Positions 1 to 6,946 of a stretch of DNA of 8,717 nt are shown here, piece after piece. The DNA comes from Methanobacterium sp. (GTDB taxonomy: Archaea; Methanobacteriota; Methanobacteria; Methanobacteriales; Methanobacteriaceae). The notes beneath the pieces were generated by a model that was not told where the DNA came from, ran no database searches, and saw only the letters and a list, made by a program, of their open reading frames with translations. The first letter of the stretch is position 1. Every line of letters starts with the position of its first letter. The stretch lies in NCBI GenBank assembly GCA_030539815.1, contig JAUNXM010000012.1:20107-28823 (forward strand). Reading direction: 5' to 3'. A program made the position numbers and the translations under genes.

Positions 1-504
1 TATGAACTATTGGCTGGCTGTGATATGCGTTGTGACCTGGTGCAAACCCCTGATGGCCCACTCTGCATCTACAAACATCAGGGAGAAATCCATATAGAAT
101 TCCCAAAACCAGTATCTCCCAAAATATCATCATTAATAAGAGCAATGGCCAAATATAAAAATCCAAAAATATTAGACTGCACATGTGGCCCCGGGACACT
201 GGGGATTGCTGCTCTTAGAAACGGTGCTCATAAAGTGGTTTTCAATGACCTCTGGTACCCTGCTGCATGTACTACCGCCCTTAACCTGGAAGTTAATGGG
301 TTCCCAGTAGAACTATCCAACCGTGAGGAAGGTTTAGTAGCCCATGGAAAATCCTGGGCAGTGTACTGCCGGGATGTGAAGGAACTGGAAAGTTTTTTAG
401 AAGAAGAATTTGATATTTGTATTGTGGATACGTTCCCTGGTGCCGACACTAACATCTTTACCACGGCTGTAAAAAGCCTGTGCAATGAAATTGTGATTAT
501 TTAA
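1..504 (+). CDS. class I SAM-dependent methyltransferase, 5'-truncated by the window edge
   Basis: The reading frame is open from base 1 (Tyr-Glu-Leu, then a TTG codon at 10) to the TAA at 502-504, giving at least 167 residues. No ribosome-binding site is visible before the TTG, so the true start most likely lies left of the window. The core shows a Rossmann-type SAM-binding motif [16 protein letters not shown] (roughly residues 57-71 of the visible part), followed by an acidic strand end VVFNDLW (motif II region) and a later IVDTFPGAD stretch in the position of motif IV. A Cys-rich N-terminus (CDMRC) precedes it. The fold supports methyl transfer from SAM. The substrate cannot be read from the sequence; RNA or a small molecule are both possible. 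The gene is convergent with the tctA-like gene, 89 bp away. Confidence 0.75.
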   Translation, partial: YELLAGCDMRCDLVQTPDGPLCIYKHQGEIHIEFPKPVSPKISSLIRAMAKYKNPKILDCTCGPGTLGIAALRNGAHKVVFNDLWYPAACTTALNLEVNGFPVELSNREEGLVAHGKSWAVYCRDVKELESFLEEEFDICIVDTFPGADTNIFTTAVKSLCNEIVII

Positions 505-593
505 AGGATTATTTTATCAATTACTTTATTTTAATTTACTATTGATTTCTTAGATACTATCTAAATAATCTATTTAATTCATGCCAATTTTTT
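505..593. other. convergent intergenic region with a 15-bp palindrome and T-rich tail
   Basis: This 89-bp spacer separates two convergent genes. On the plus strand it begins with short T-rich runs (511-536) that could end the methyltransferase transcript. It then holds a near-perfect palindrome TTAGATACTATCTAA (550-564, 7-bp arms around one C), overlapped by AAATA-ATC-TATTT (563-575). The palindromes can form hairpins on either strand, which suits a bidirectional 3'-end region. No promoter or ORF is visible. Confidence 0.4.
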
Positions 594-1877
594 TCAGGCA
601 ATACCCGCATAAATCACAATTGCAGGAACAATTAACACCCCCATAAGGTTAGATTTGTTAATATCAAGGTAATGAGGGAGCAATCCCAGGGCAATGGAGG
701 TGATGTAGGTCAGCATAACAAAAAATAGATTGGCCTGCTCCATCACTGCAAAGAGTACTACCAAAAAACTCATGAAAACAATAACCACCCCTGAAAGTTT
801 TTCATAATTAATTTTTTCCATGGAATGGCTAAACCAGTCCCCCAACTTTATACATAGAACCAGGGAAATTGATACTGCAGTTACTGATGCGAATATCATG
901 ATTAATAGGTGATTGAAGTCCAATCCCTGGAGTAACTGGTTCACGTAAACTGCGATTCCACTTCGGGGATTGCCAATTAAATAAATGGCTATCAGGGAAA
1001 AAAGTGCATCGGATACGTTAACCCCACTCATGGCCACCAAAAATCCCTCCCTTTCACTTCCACTATCTGAAGACCCACTTAACTCCTGGGCCAGCATACT
1101 CCCCTGAGCCGGGCCCATCCCTGGTAAAAATCCCAGTATGCTCCCTGCAATCCCTCCTGCGAATATCCCCCTGAGAATGTCATTGTTGATTTCAAGGTGA
1201 TGATCCTTCCTCTGAGGAGGTAGGTACGAGTTTTGGGACAGACTATGTAAAAGGGTACTTACCCCGAAAAGGCCTGAGAATAAACAAAGAAGAGAAACAC
1301 TGGAAGATAAGGGAGAATTAAGAGCAACCCAACCCATTATTCCCGAAAAGATAAAAAGAACAGAGGACCACACTATTGATTTTAAATCCCTGCTGAGACG
1401 TATTAACATGTAAACCACAGCCAAAGATAGGATGATCCAGATATACGGCTTTAAAAATCCATATATAAAGGGTAACCCCACCATGAAAATGGGTAATAAG
1501 AGAATAGTGGTGATCATTGCTCCAAAACCTCCTAACGAAACCAGGCGTATGGCTTCTTTTCCCCTTCCCTGAAGCAGAAGGTGGTGCCCTGGCATTATAG
1601 AGAGAACTGTCCCTTCTTCAGGTACCCCTAAAAACATGGATGGTACAAATTCCAGTAAAGCATGCGATATGGACATGGAAAGAAGGAAAACTGCCAGCAC
1701 TTCAGGCGAATAAGAATAAAGTAGAAGTGGTGATGCTGAGAAAACAAATGCACCCACGGTGTTTACGTGAATGCCAGGTATTAAACCAGTTATTACACCA
1801 CAGAATACCCCCATTATGCAGGCAAATATAATTTCAAACACTGTATACACCCTAAGACCAGTTATTGATATTGGCAT
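594..1877 (-). CDS. TctA/DUF112-family multispanning membrane protein (tripartite tricarboxylate transporter permease-like)
   Basis: This is a 427-residue, highly hydrophobic protein with about ten or more predicted membrane segments. Two related glycine-proline motifs mark the two halves typical of Tct[11 protein letters not shown] at residues 31-40 and [12 protein letters not shown] at 249-260. Between them lies [20 protein letters not shown] (71-90), and [11 protein letters not shown] (284-294) follows the second motif. In bacteria, TctA works with a small membrane subunit (TctB) and a periplasmic binding protein (TctC) to import carboxylates. Neither partner is in the window, so transport of a carboxylate here is only an analogy. 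ATG at 1877 is the only good start. Its ribosome-binding site is weak and a TATA-like box lies about 39 bp upstream. The length is shorter than bacterial TctA (about 500 residues) but typical, as I recall, of the archaeal group. Family assignment is strong; substrate is unknown. Confidence 0.85.
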   Translation of the reverse strand: MPISITGLRVYTVFEIIFACIMGVFCGVITGLIPGIHVNTVGAFVFSASPLLLYSYSPEVLAVFLLSMSISHALLEFVPSMFLGVPEEGTVLSIMPGHHLLLQGRGKEAIRLVSLGGFGAMITTILLLPIFMVGLPFIYGFLKPYIWIILSLAVVYMLIRLSRDLKSIVWSSVLFIFSGIMGWVALNSPLSSSVSLLCLFSGLFGVSTLLHSLSQNSYLPPQRKDHHLEINNDILRGIFAGGIAGSILGFLPGMGPAQGSMLAQELSGSSDSGSEREGFLVAMSGVNVSDALFSLIAIYLIGNPRSGIAVYVNQLLQGLDFNHLLIMIFASVTAVSISLVLCIKLGDWFSHSMEKINYEKLSGVVIVFMSFLVVLFAVMEQANLFFVMLTYITSIALGLLPHYLDINKSNLMGVLIVPAIVIYAGIA

Positions 1878-1900
1878 ATTTATGTAATAATCTCAAAATG

Positions 1901-1916
1901 TAATTAATATTAATTA
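1901..1916. repeat. 16-bp perfect palindrome in the tctA-like promoter
   Basis: The sequence TAATTAATATTAATTA is its own reverse complement. It overlaps the downstream end of the candidate TATA box and covers the region between box and predicted transcription start, which is where archaeal repressors often bind. It could equally be an AT-rich coincidence. Confidence 0.4.
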
Positions 1917-1920
1917 TAAA
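1913..1920 (-). promoter_or_regulatory. candidate TATA box of the tctA-like gene
   Basis: On the minus strand the octamer reads TTTATAAT, centred about 39 bp before the ATG at 1877. With the usual archaeal spacing of about 25 bp this predicts a start near 1890 and a leader of about a dozen bases. The surrounding DNA is very AT-rich, so the match is only moderately specific. Confidence 0.35.
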
Positions 1921-2040
1921 AATAGTATTAATATAATTTTCTAATCCATAACTGACAAACCTAAACTCAAATTCTAATAATTCTAAAAAAATAACTTAAA
2001 TATTTAAAAATAAAAGGAATATGTAAAAAGCCTTGAAATC

Positions 2041-2069
2041 AAAAATAGGAAAAATAGGGAATATTTCCC
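2041..2069 (-). terminator. intrinsic-type terminator of the EF-1beta gene
   Basis: Three bases after the EF-1beta stop, the minus strand forms GGGAA-ATA-TTCCC (2069-2057), a 5-bp hairpin with a 3-base loop. It is followed by two T runs (TATTTTT, CCTATTTTT) ending near 2041. Oligo-T tracts alone can end archaeal transcription; the hairpin strengthens the call. Confidence 0.6.
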
Positions 2070-2072
2070 AAT

Positions 2073-2342
2073 TTACATTAACCGGCGCACGTCCACAACT
2101 TCTACACTGGCAACGTCATCGATCTGACCGAAGATTTCCTCTGCTTTTTCAGTTCCCCCTTCACCATCATCAACAACAACAATCACATTGAGAGCTACCA
2201 GACCAAAAGCTATTGGTTCTTCATCTATTTTATGTAATTCAGTTCCTTCAGGTATTGATTGGGTAACTTTTTCTTTAATCTGAGCTAAATCTATTTCAGG
2301 ACTTTCTGGCATTAATTTTATTGTTGCAACAACTTCTCCCAT
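2073..2342 (-). CDS. ef1b: translation elongation factor 1-beta (archaeal aEF-1beta)
   Basis: This 89-residue protein matches the full length of archaeal EF-1beta. It starts MGEVVATIKLMPESPEID, carries the central GLVALNVIVVVDD strand, and ends with the conserved VASVEVVDVRRLM tail. It is the guanine-nucleotide exchange factor that recycles EF-1alpha from its GDP to its GTP form during elongation in the cytoplasm. The ATG at 2342 is preceded by a strong GGAGG Shine-Dalgarno (2355-2351) at 8-base spacing. It is the fourth gene after pth2, mfnE and the Zn-ribbon gene, but a 332-bp gap rich in repeats and hairpins separates it from the Zn-ribbon gene. It may therefore be transcribed on its own or be regulated through that leader. 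A hairpin plus T-tract terminator follows the stop. The call is very secure. Confidence 0.97.
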   Translation of the reverse strand: MGEVVATIKLMPESPEIDLAQIKEKVTQSIPEGTELHKIDEEPIAFGLVALNVIVVVDDGEGGTEKAEEIFGQIDDVASVEVVDVRRLM

Positions 2343-2372
2343 CTATAATTCCTCCATTATTTAATTTAAATC

Positions 2373-2392
2373 CCCTGCTTGAAATTACAGGG
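2373..2392 (-). promoter_or_regulatory. hairpin in the ef1b leader
   Basis: CCCTG (2373-2377) and CAGGG (2388-2392) form a GC-rich 5-bp stem with a 10-base loop. It lies about 31 bases before the ef1b start codon and 18 bases before its Shine-Dalgarno. It stands out because the surrounding gap is nearly all A and T. No T run follows directly on the minus strand, so a translational or stability role is more likely than termination. Function is inferred only. Confidence 0.35.
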
Positions 2393-2486
2393 CATGTGAA
2401 TGTATTAAGTTACATAATTATTTACTTAGGAATTTAATCTGACTTATCAAGCTATTATCTGACTTACTAAGGGATTTAAATAGGAA

Positions 2487-2513
2487 AAATCCCATTTTCA
2501 GTAAAATGGATTT
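2487..2513 (-). repeat. bulged 11-bp hairpin upstream of ef1b
   Basis: AAATCC-C-ATTTT (2487-2498) pairs with AAAATGGATTT (2503-2513) around a CAGT loop, with one bulged C. Read on the minus strand it ends in GGGATTTTTCC, a short T run. It could therefore terminate the pth2-mfnE-Zn-ribbon transcript or form part of the ef1b leader. One loop-proximal segment, TTTCAGTAAAAT, recurs at 2551-2562. Confidence 0.4.
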
Positions 2514-2674
2514 AATAGAAAATCCTATCTATTCACCATTAATCTATTAATTTCAGTAAAATCAGTTTTTTTTGGATTAATGAATTTTATTCTAAGGATT
2601 CATGCATGTTTTAATTGCATGTAAATATTTTAAAGGATATTTAAGGATTCAAAGTCCTTTAAAGTCCTTGGTAA

Positions 2675-2836
2675 TTATGGGCCTTTAAATCCACATTTGC
2701 ACTGGTAAAGATGGCCGAATGTTCGGCATTTCTGGCAGCGGTATAATATTTCCTCGCATTCAGGACATTCAAATTTTACATAGGTTTCTACAGGTGATAT
2801 TTCTTGTTTACATGATGTACATTCTATTTTATCCAT
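2675..2836 (-). CDS. small Zn-ribbon protein of the archaeal translation-associated family (HVO_2753/COG2888-like)
   Basis: This 53-residue ORF is read from ATG at 2836 to TAA at 2675. Eight cysteines are arranged in four knuckles: C6-x2-C9, C24-P-E-C27, C34-Q-K-C37 and C46-K-C48-G. That is enough for two zinc sites. The ending CGFKGP matches the typical tail of this archaeal family, described as zinc-ribbon, probable RNA-binding proteins involved in translation. The last knuckle is CxC here, while the form I remember is CxxC. The start is set by a strong GGAGG (2848-2844) at 7-base spacing, encoded within the last codons of mfnE. The mfnE TGA touches this ATG with no gap, so translation is probably coupled. 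Its position between mfnE and ef1b fits a role at the ribosome. The molecular function is not established from sequence. Confidence 0.88.
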   Translation of the reverse strand: MDKIECTSCKQEISPVETYVKFECPECEEILYRCQKCRTFGHLYQCKCGFKGP

Positions 2837-3481
<645 letters not shown>

Positions 3482-3553
3482 ATCCAGATTCTCCGTTACA
3501 TTTGTAAATTTTTATTTCAATATTGCCGGGATATTACAACACATTTAACATAC

Positions 3554-3895
3554 TCATTTAAGCAATTTAAGATCCTGGGTTATTCTATCTATCCGTCCAT
3601 CCTTTTCCGGACCAATACCCAAGCCAGTTACGGTGGATGGTGGGATTTCAGTGTGACCTGCATCTTTTACCAGGAAACTGGGAATTCCAGCAGCTTTTAC
3701 CAGTTCGTACACTTCGAATAATTCTTCCTGACTTTTAACCTGGACAACCACCTTTTTACCACCTTCCAGTTCCCATTCTCTTATAACTTTTTCATCGGCC
3801 TTTTTATAGGCACCTAAACTAGCATGACATGCCTGGGCTGCTAATTTACCCTTGCTCATTTTCAGATCTGCTCTCATCACAATGACTTGTTTCAT
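3554..3895 (-). CDS. pth2: peptidyl-tRNA hydrolase, archaeal/eukaryotic type (Pth2)
   Basis: The enzyme releases tRNA from peptidyl-tRNAs dropped by stalled ribosomes, in the cytoplasm. The 113-residue protein has the family's full set of landmarks: [17 protein letters not shown] at the start, [13 protein letters not shown] (18-30), and the active-site stretch [20 protein letters not shown] (77-96) with Asp78 and Thr90. It ends [11 protein letters not shown], as Pth2 proteins usually do (about 112-120 residues). The frame extends four codons upstream to a TTG at 3907. I prefer ATG at 3895 because it gives the family's usual N-terminus and has a GGTG/GGAG ribosome-binding site just before it. 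A TATA-like box at 3951-3958 marks the gene as first of the pth2-mfnE-Zn-ribbon unit. The 3' spacer to mfnE holds a weak AATAT/ATATT inverted repeat. Confidence 0.96.
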   Translation of the reverse strand: MKQVIVMRADLKMSKGKLAAQACHASLGAYKKADEKVIREWELEGGKKVVVQVKSQEELFEVYELVKAAGIPSFLVKDAGHTEIPPSTVTGLGIGPEKDGRIDRITQDLKLLK

Positions 3896-3950
3896 TTTCT
3901 CCACCAAATTAAAAAGAATTAACTCCAGTCTTAATGGAATAATTAACTGA

Positions 3951-3958
3951 ATATAAAT
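3951..3958 (-). promoter_or_regulatory. candidate TATA box of pth2
   Basis: The minus strand reads ATTTATAT, centred about 60 bp before the pth2 ATG. The usual 25-bp spacing puts transcription start near 3928, leaving a leader of about 33 bases that includes the GGTGGAG ribosome-binding region. The same octamer sits before the lipoprotein gene at 4811-4818. Confidence 0.5.
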
Positions 3959-4168
3959 CGTAGATTTGTAAGTATGATTTCAATTATAAATTATTTACTC
4001 TACCCAATTTAATGTAATCAATTGGTTAAACATTGAATCATTTATGTTAAAATATGGTCTACTATTTGGTATAACGATTTTATTATCATGAACCGGCCAA
4101 AATACATACTATTTATTAAAAAAACGCTTCATGAACATTTAAAGAAATAAATCATTCCTAAACCTTTC

Positions 4169-4187
4169 AAAAAAAGGAAATGGGAAA
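4169..4187 (-). terminator. oligo-T terminator of the lipoprotein gene
   Basis: About 32 bases after the lipoprotein stop, the minus strand carries TTTT (4187-4184) and then a run of seven T (4175-4169). CCTTT/AAAGG flanks allow a small hairpin around the run. Oligo-T tracts of this kind are typical archaeal termination signals. Confidence 0.45.
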
Positions 4188-4218
4188 AGTATTGAAATTC
4201 TTAGGATTAATGCCCAGT

Positions 4219-4755
4219 TTATTGAATCTCAAAACTATCTATTATTAAGTTGAAGTTAGATTGTTGTCTGTCGAAGTCAGCGGTTGGTGCACTGCATACG
4301 ATATAGTATCGGTTGCCGGCATCTTGCAGGGCGACAATACGTTCCTTTTTAGCAACTCCAGAGTTAGTGCTTATGGAGTAAACCATGTCTTTAGCAGGAA
4401 CTCCATTTATGGTTCTATCTGTTTCAGATAGAACTTGACCCCCAACCGCCTGGATTTGCGTTTTTAAGGATGCAGTTGCCACAGCCAGCGTGCCAGTGGT
4501 TGGAATTCGCTGAAAGAATACTAGAGTCTGGTAATTATTGTTCTGAATGTTTTCAGGGTCCACAACCACGGCCAGGACCTCAGAAGTGCCCTCCACAGTT
4601 AAACTCAGCTGGTCCGGTGAGACTTCATTCCAACCGGTAGGATAATGGAAACTGATCCCATTACTATCATATGTTTTGTAATTATTGGTGGTACATCCAG
4701 ATGCAAAAGCAACTATTATTACAATACTTAAAATCAAAAGAGCATATTTTTTCAA
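4219..4755 (-). CDS. lipoprotein with a PsbP-like domain
   Basis: This 178-residue secreted protein starts with Lys2-Lys3, a hydrophobic helix (about 4-17) and a lipobox-like ASGC (18-21), so Cys21 would be lipid-modified and anchor it outside the membrane. After a short linker, the mature part opens [14 protein letters not shown] (32-45) and ends [11 protein letters not shown]. That beta-rich layout is typical of PsbP/PsbP-like (Mog1-fold) domains common in methanogen surface proteins. The start is TTG at 4755, chosen because AAGGAGG lies at 7-base spacing and the signal peptide begins there; there is no ATG alternative. The domain call is from pattern, without a search. No biochemical role is known to me for this archaeal group, and photosystem function is of course not implied. 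It has its own TATA box and terminator, so it is probably a single-gene unit. Confidence 0.75.
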   Translation of the reverse strand: MKKYALLILSIVIIVAFASGCTTNNYKTYDSNGISFHYPTGWNEVSPDQLSLTVEGTSEVLAVVVDPENIQNNNYQTLVFFQRIPTTGTLAVATASLKTQIQAVGGQVLSETDRTINGVPAKDMVYSISTNSGVAKKERIVALQDAGNRYYIVCSAPTADFDRQQSNFNLIIDSFEIQ

Positions 4756-4810
4756 CTTAATTCCTCCTTAAGATTATTATATCAATTATTACTAAATTCT
4801 CGTTTTGTTG

Positions 4811-4818
4811 ATATAAAT
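4811..4818 (-). promoter_or_regulatory. candidate TATA box of the lipoprotein gene
   Basis: The minus strand reads ATTTATAT about 60 bp before the TTG start. Transcription would begin near 4788, giving a leader of about 32 bases that contains AAGGAGG (4769-4763). Both the spacing and the box resemble those of pth2. Confidence 0.5.
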
Positions 4819-4874
4819 AATTTACCATTTTTTATCCGTAAATTCCAGGATGGAGGGGATATTTCATCAAACAG

Positions 4875-4919
4875 TTCTCTTCAAACGATTATTCATCTGA
4901 TAATCCGTTTTTAAGAGAA
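4875..4919. repeat. 45-bp interrupted inverted repeat between ycaO and the lipoprotein gene
   Basis: TTCTCTT (4875-4881) pairs with AAGAGAA (4913-4919), AAACG (4883-4887) with CGTTT (4906-4910), and ATTAT (4888-4892) with ATAAT (4900-4904). Together they form a 17-bp stem with a small internal loop, one bulge and a 7-base loop. It lies about 31 bases beyond the ycaO stop, after that gene's T tracts, and about 57 bp upstream of the lipoprotein TATA box. It could act as a 3'-end structure for ycaO mRNA or as a protein-binding site. Confidence 0.55.
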
Positions 4920-4920
4920 T

Positions 4921-4949
4921 TAAAAAAGAATAATTAAATATAAAAAAAT
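4921..4949 (-). terminator. oligo-T terminator of ycaO
   Basis: Directly after the ycaO TGA the minus strand reads a run of seven T (4948-4942), and then a second run of six T (4927-4922). No hairpin precedes the first run, which is normal for archaeal U-tract termination. Confidence 0.5.
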
Positions 4950-6146
4950 TCACAATCTGAGAAGTCTTTTCCCCACTCTTTCAGAATCAACGGAATATAC
5001 TTCCATGCCCGGAATGATGACTCGCACCACTGGAATCTGGATCTCTGGACGGGTAAGATCAGTGAAAAGAACATTATCAAACCCACATTTCTCCAAAAGT
5101 TCCAGGGAAGTTTCAATATCATCTTTGAATGATTTTTGAGATTTATTCTCCATATCGGTGAGGTTTATTGTGCCCTGTGATTCCCCGAACCAGTGCTGGT
5201 TAATTCTTTTCATACGTTCATAACCTGCCTTGCGCATGAAAACTGCCCGGTTGGTGTCTTCGCGTGTGCCGTGGATCTGGGTTGCTCTACTTTGAGCCAC
5301 CTCAGTCAATGCACGTAAAGCAGCAACTTCAGGGTCGAGATGGGTTCCCACCCCTAATGTTAGGAGTGCTGGGTCTTTAAGAACAGTATCATCTGATACT
5401 GCAGCCATGGTGGTAATTTCCACATCAGCAGTTAAATCAACCAGTTTAACTTCCACACTTGCTTTGTGGAATTTGGATAAAACATCATTTATCAGAGGGT
5501 TATCCGTGCCTGTGCAGTCCACTTCCATAAGGGGCTGTCTTGTGGCCTCGAAGATACTCCAGGCATCCCTTTCCACCACCTCAGTTATACCATGGAAAAC
5601 CGCCTCTTCCAGTACATTACCTGAAGCCAAACCATTGGTACTGGATTTAAAAAGAAAACTTCCATTGGTTGATTGGTAGGGATGGTAAACTGCATTGGCC
5701 GGAACCAAACATTGGGTATCATTACGGGCATCAACTGCATTTACCCATTCAATATCAGTTTTAGCCATGCCTTTTGATTTGGCAGGTAATATTAATGTCG
5801 AAGGATCAATACATTCCTCCAGTTCTTGGAAAGATCCAAAAATTATCTTTTCACCATCTGCTTCCTGTTGTTCGGCAGAATATCTTTCAAAGGCTTCCAT
5901 CATGGCCGAGGCCTTGGCCTGTGGTTTGGTGGCTCCTTTACCAGCGTAAATACTTACCGCACCTTCTGCAGCCCCGGGTCGGATCGCGGAATATACTGGT
6001 ATTCCAACACGGTCAAGGTGAGTTATTTCTGCTATTCGGGTAACTCCTGCCACCAAAAGTTTTCCCTCTACCTTTTCTATGGTTTCCTGAGGATCACGAC
6101 AACGGTGGGTACCCCCAAAGTATTTAATCGGAACTTCTTTAAACAT
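4950..6146 (-). CDS. ycaO: YcaO-family McrA-glycine thioamidation protein (methanogenesis marker 1)
   Basis: This is a 398-residue YcaO-domain enzyme. ATP- and Mg-binding landmarks are in order: [13 protein letters not shown] (80-92, with Ser80, Glu84, Glu87, Arg88), [12 protein letters not shown] (185-196) and [13 protein letters not shown] (277-289). In methanogens this family activates the backbone amide of a specific glycine in McrA with ATP so that sulfur can replace oxygen, giving thioglycine near the methyl-coenzyme M reductase active site. The sequence lacks the C-terminal PxPxP tail of azoline-forming relatives, and no precursor peptide or dehydrogenase gene is nearby, so a RiPP role is unlikely. 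The TfuA partner used in some methanogens is not in this window. The start ATG at 6146 has no clear Shine-Dalgarno. A TATA-like box centred about 35 bp upstream suggests a very short leader. It is 60 bp downstream of the M50 protease gene. Confidence 0.93.
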   Translation of the reverse strand: MFKEVPIKYFGGTHRCRDPQETIEKVEGKLLVAGVTRIAEITHLDRVGIPVYSAIRPGAAEGAVSIYAGKGATKPQAKASAMMEAFERYSAEQQEADGEKIIFGSFQELEECIDPSTLILPAKSKGMAKTDIEWVNAVDARNDTQCLVPANAVYHPYQSTNGSFLFKSSTNGLASGNVLEEAVFHGITEVVERDAWSIFEATRQPLMEVDCTGTDNPLINDVLSKFHKASVEVKLVDLTADVEITTMAAVSDDTVLKDPALLTLGVGTHLDPEVAALRALTEVAQSRATQIHGTREDTNRAVFMRKAGYERMKRINQHWFGESQGTINLTDMENKSQKSFKDDIETSLELLEKCGFDNVLFTDLTRPEIQIPVVRVIIPGMEVYSVDSERVGKRLLRL

Positions 6147-6178
6147 ACGAATCGTCTAGTGATTTAAGCTATGAAATA

Positions 6179-6186
6179 ATATATTT
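6179..6186 (-). promoter_or_regulatory. candidate TATA box of ycaO
   Basis: The minus strand reads AAATATAT, centred about 36 bp before the ycaO ATG. Transcription would start near 6155, leaving a leader of under ten bases. That agrees with the absence of a Shine-Dalgarno at this gene. The M50 and ycaO genes could still share read-through. Confidence 0.4.
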
Positions 6187-6206
6187 GTAACAAAATTTAT
6201 TAAAAG

Positions 6207-6803
6207 TCAATAGAAATACTGCAGTATGTAGGGATAAGCCATCATTATAAAGGCTATTCCAATGGTAACCACCCATATAAACGGGTTCCATTTTAAAACT
6301 TTTGCCCCGTCTAACATAAATACTGGTAACAGATTGAAAAATGCTAGAAAACTGTTTATCATAAAGCCAAGACTACAGACTAGTAGTAATAGAGGGGATA
6401 ATGATATAAATTGGATTAAAATAAAGAATATGGTTGCCAGAGCTATGTTAGTTAATGGCCCGGCAATGGATATTTTTCCATTCTCTTCCTTTGATATGTA
6501 CTCCCCGTGAATGTACACCGCACCTGGTGCTGCAAATACAAATCCAAGGGCAGCTGTTACAATGGCCAAAATTAAGCCTTCAACCCATAGGCGGTATTCA
6601 GCATAGAAACCGTACCTCAAAGCCATGAATTTGTGAGCCAGTTCGTGGAAGACGAATCCAAATCCCACTGCAACCAGTGTAACTGGAATCAGTGATATGA
6701 AATCCCCCTGGTTAATACTCCGGAATACGTACGCAAAAACCCCGGCAATAACCAGCATGGATATTAATATGTCTCTAATCTCACGGGATGTGAAGTTAAC
6801 CAT
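6207..6803 (-). CDS. M50-family (site-2 protease-like) membrane metalloprotease
   Basis: From the chosen start the protein has 198 residues and about five to six membrane segments. The zinc-binding HELAHK (53-58) lies in a membrane helix ([19 protein letters not shown]). A central AGPLTN (114-119) and the distal [17 protein letters not shown] (157-173), supplying the third ligand Asp165, complete the M50 active-site pattern. It should cut substrates within or near the membrane; no PDZ or CBS domain is attached. The frame opens at ATG 6854, which would add 17 residues. I prefer ATG at 6803 because the upstream ATG has no ribosome-binding site and lies upstream of a TATA-like box (6829-6836), from which transcription would start almost at 6803. 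It begins [13 protein letters not shown], a natural N-terminus before helix one. Its substrate is unknown. Confidence 0.85.
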   Translation of the reverse strand: MVNFTSREIRDILISMLVIAGVFAYVFRSINQGDFISLIPVTLVAVGFGFVFHELAHKFMALRYGFYAEYRLWVEGLILAIVTAALGFVFAAPGAVYIHGEYISKEENGKISIAGPLTNIALATIFFILIQFISLSPLLLLVCSLGFMINSFLAFFNLLPVFMLDGAKVLKWNPFIWVVTIGIAFIMMAYPYILQYFY

Positions 6804-6828
6804 AATTATATTAAAGAACCTCTCTTCA

Positions 6829-6836
6829 TTTATAAA
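6829..6836 (-). promoter_or_regulatory. candidate TATA box of the M50 protease gene
   Basis: The minus strand reads TTTATAAA, centred about 30 bp before ATG 6803. With normal spacing, transcription would start within a few bases of that ATG, giving a leaderless or near-leaderless mRNA. This box decides the start choice, because it lies inside the longer ORF. Confidence 0.45.
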
Positions 6837-6895
6837 TGATTTCCTCAAACTCATGAATCATTTTCCAAAATCTAATACTTTTTATTTTTTGGTGG

Positions 6896-6922
6896 AACCA
6901 TCACCATATTAAAACCATCACC
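6896..6922. repeat. 10-bp direct repeat in the divergent promoter region
   Basis: AACCATCACC occurs at 6896-6905 and again at 6913-6922, 17 bp apart. It lies upstream of the M50 gene promoter and directly next to the TGATATTA inverted repeat. It could be part of an operator array. Confidence 0.4.
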
Positions 6923-6924
6923 TA

Positions 6925-6946
6925 TGATATTAATATTCTAATATCA
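6925..6946. promoter_or_regulatory. inverted repeat, possible operator
   Basis: TGATATTA (6925-6932) and TAATATCA (6939-6946) are perfect 8-bp arms around a 6-bp centre. A third related half-site, CAATATCA, lies at 6963-6970. The site sits between the M50 gene (minus) and the HIT gene (plus), so one regulator could control both. The AT-rich context makes chance possible. Confidence 0.4.

Larger units (their letters stand above)
2343..2674 (-). other. 332-bp non-coding gap between the Zn-ribbon gene and ef1b, rich in short repeats and hairpins
   Basis: No credible ORF is present. Exact direct repeats seen on the plus strand are ATCTGACTTA (2437-2446, 2457-2466), TTTCAGTAAAAT (2496-2507, 2551-2562), TAAGGATTCA (2593-2602, 2642-2651) and AAAGTCCTT in tandem (2651, 2661). 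Inverted repeats are CCCTG/CAGGG (2373-2392), a bulged 11-bp hairpin (2487-2513) and CATGCA/TGCATG (2601-2621). On the minus strand the region follows the Zn-ribbon stop and precedes the ef1b ribosome-binding site. It may therefore hold a terminator, an ef1b promoter and a structured leader. No box was convincing enough to assign a start site. Confidence 0.55.
3896..4218 (-). other. 323-bp gap between the lipoprotein gene and pth2
   Basis: The gap holds the pth2 promoter at its pth2-proximal end and the lipoprotein T-tract at the other. Between them lie an inverted repeat CCAATT/AATTGG (4004-4009, 4020-4025, 10-base loop) and an imperfect TTAAACAT/ATGTTAA pair (4026-4049). ORFs of about 15 codons occur on both strands but have no ribosome-binding site and no recognisable product. 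I see no RNA gene. Confidence 0.5.

Noticed and set aside
4044..4091. 15-codon hydrophobic ORF in the gap before pth2 (plus strand)
   Set aside because: Very short, without a Shine-Dalgarno or promoter, and an equally short ORF exists on the opposite strand.
5407..6167. Several plus-strand ORFs of 84-113 codons opposite ycaO
   Set aside because: They overlap each other and lie antisense to a complete, conserved YcaO protein. Their composition is that of a shadow frame.
4950..6854. M50 protease plus YcaO as a RiPP biosynthetic cluster
   Set aside because: No precursor peptide, dehydrogenase, transporter or leader-binding protein is nearby, and the YcaO matches the methanogenesis-marker type that modifies McrA.
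6891..6922. Possible C/D-box RNA on the minus strand (two GTGATGG elements)
   Set aside because: The C-box match is imperfect at the last base and no CTGA D boxes stand at proper distances.
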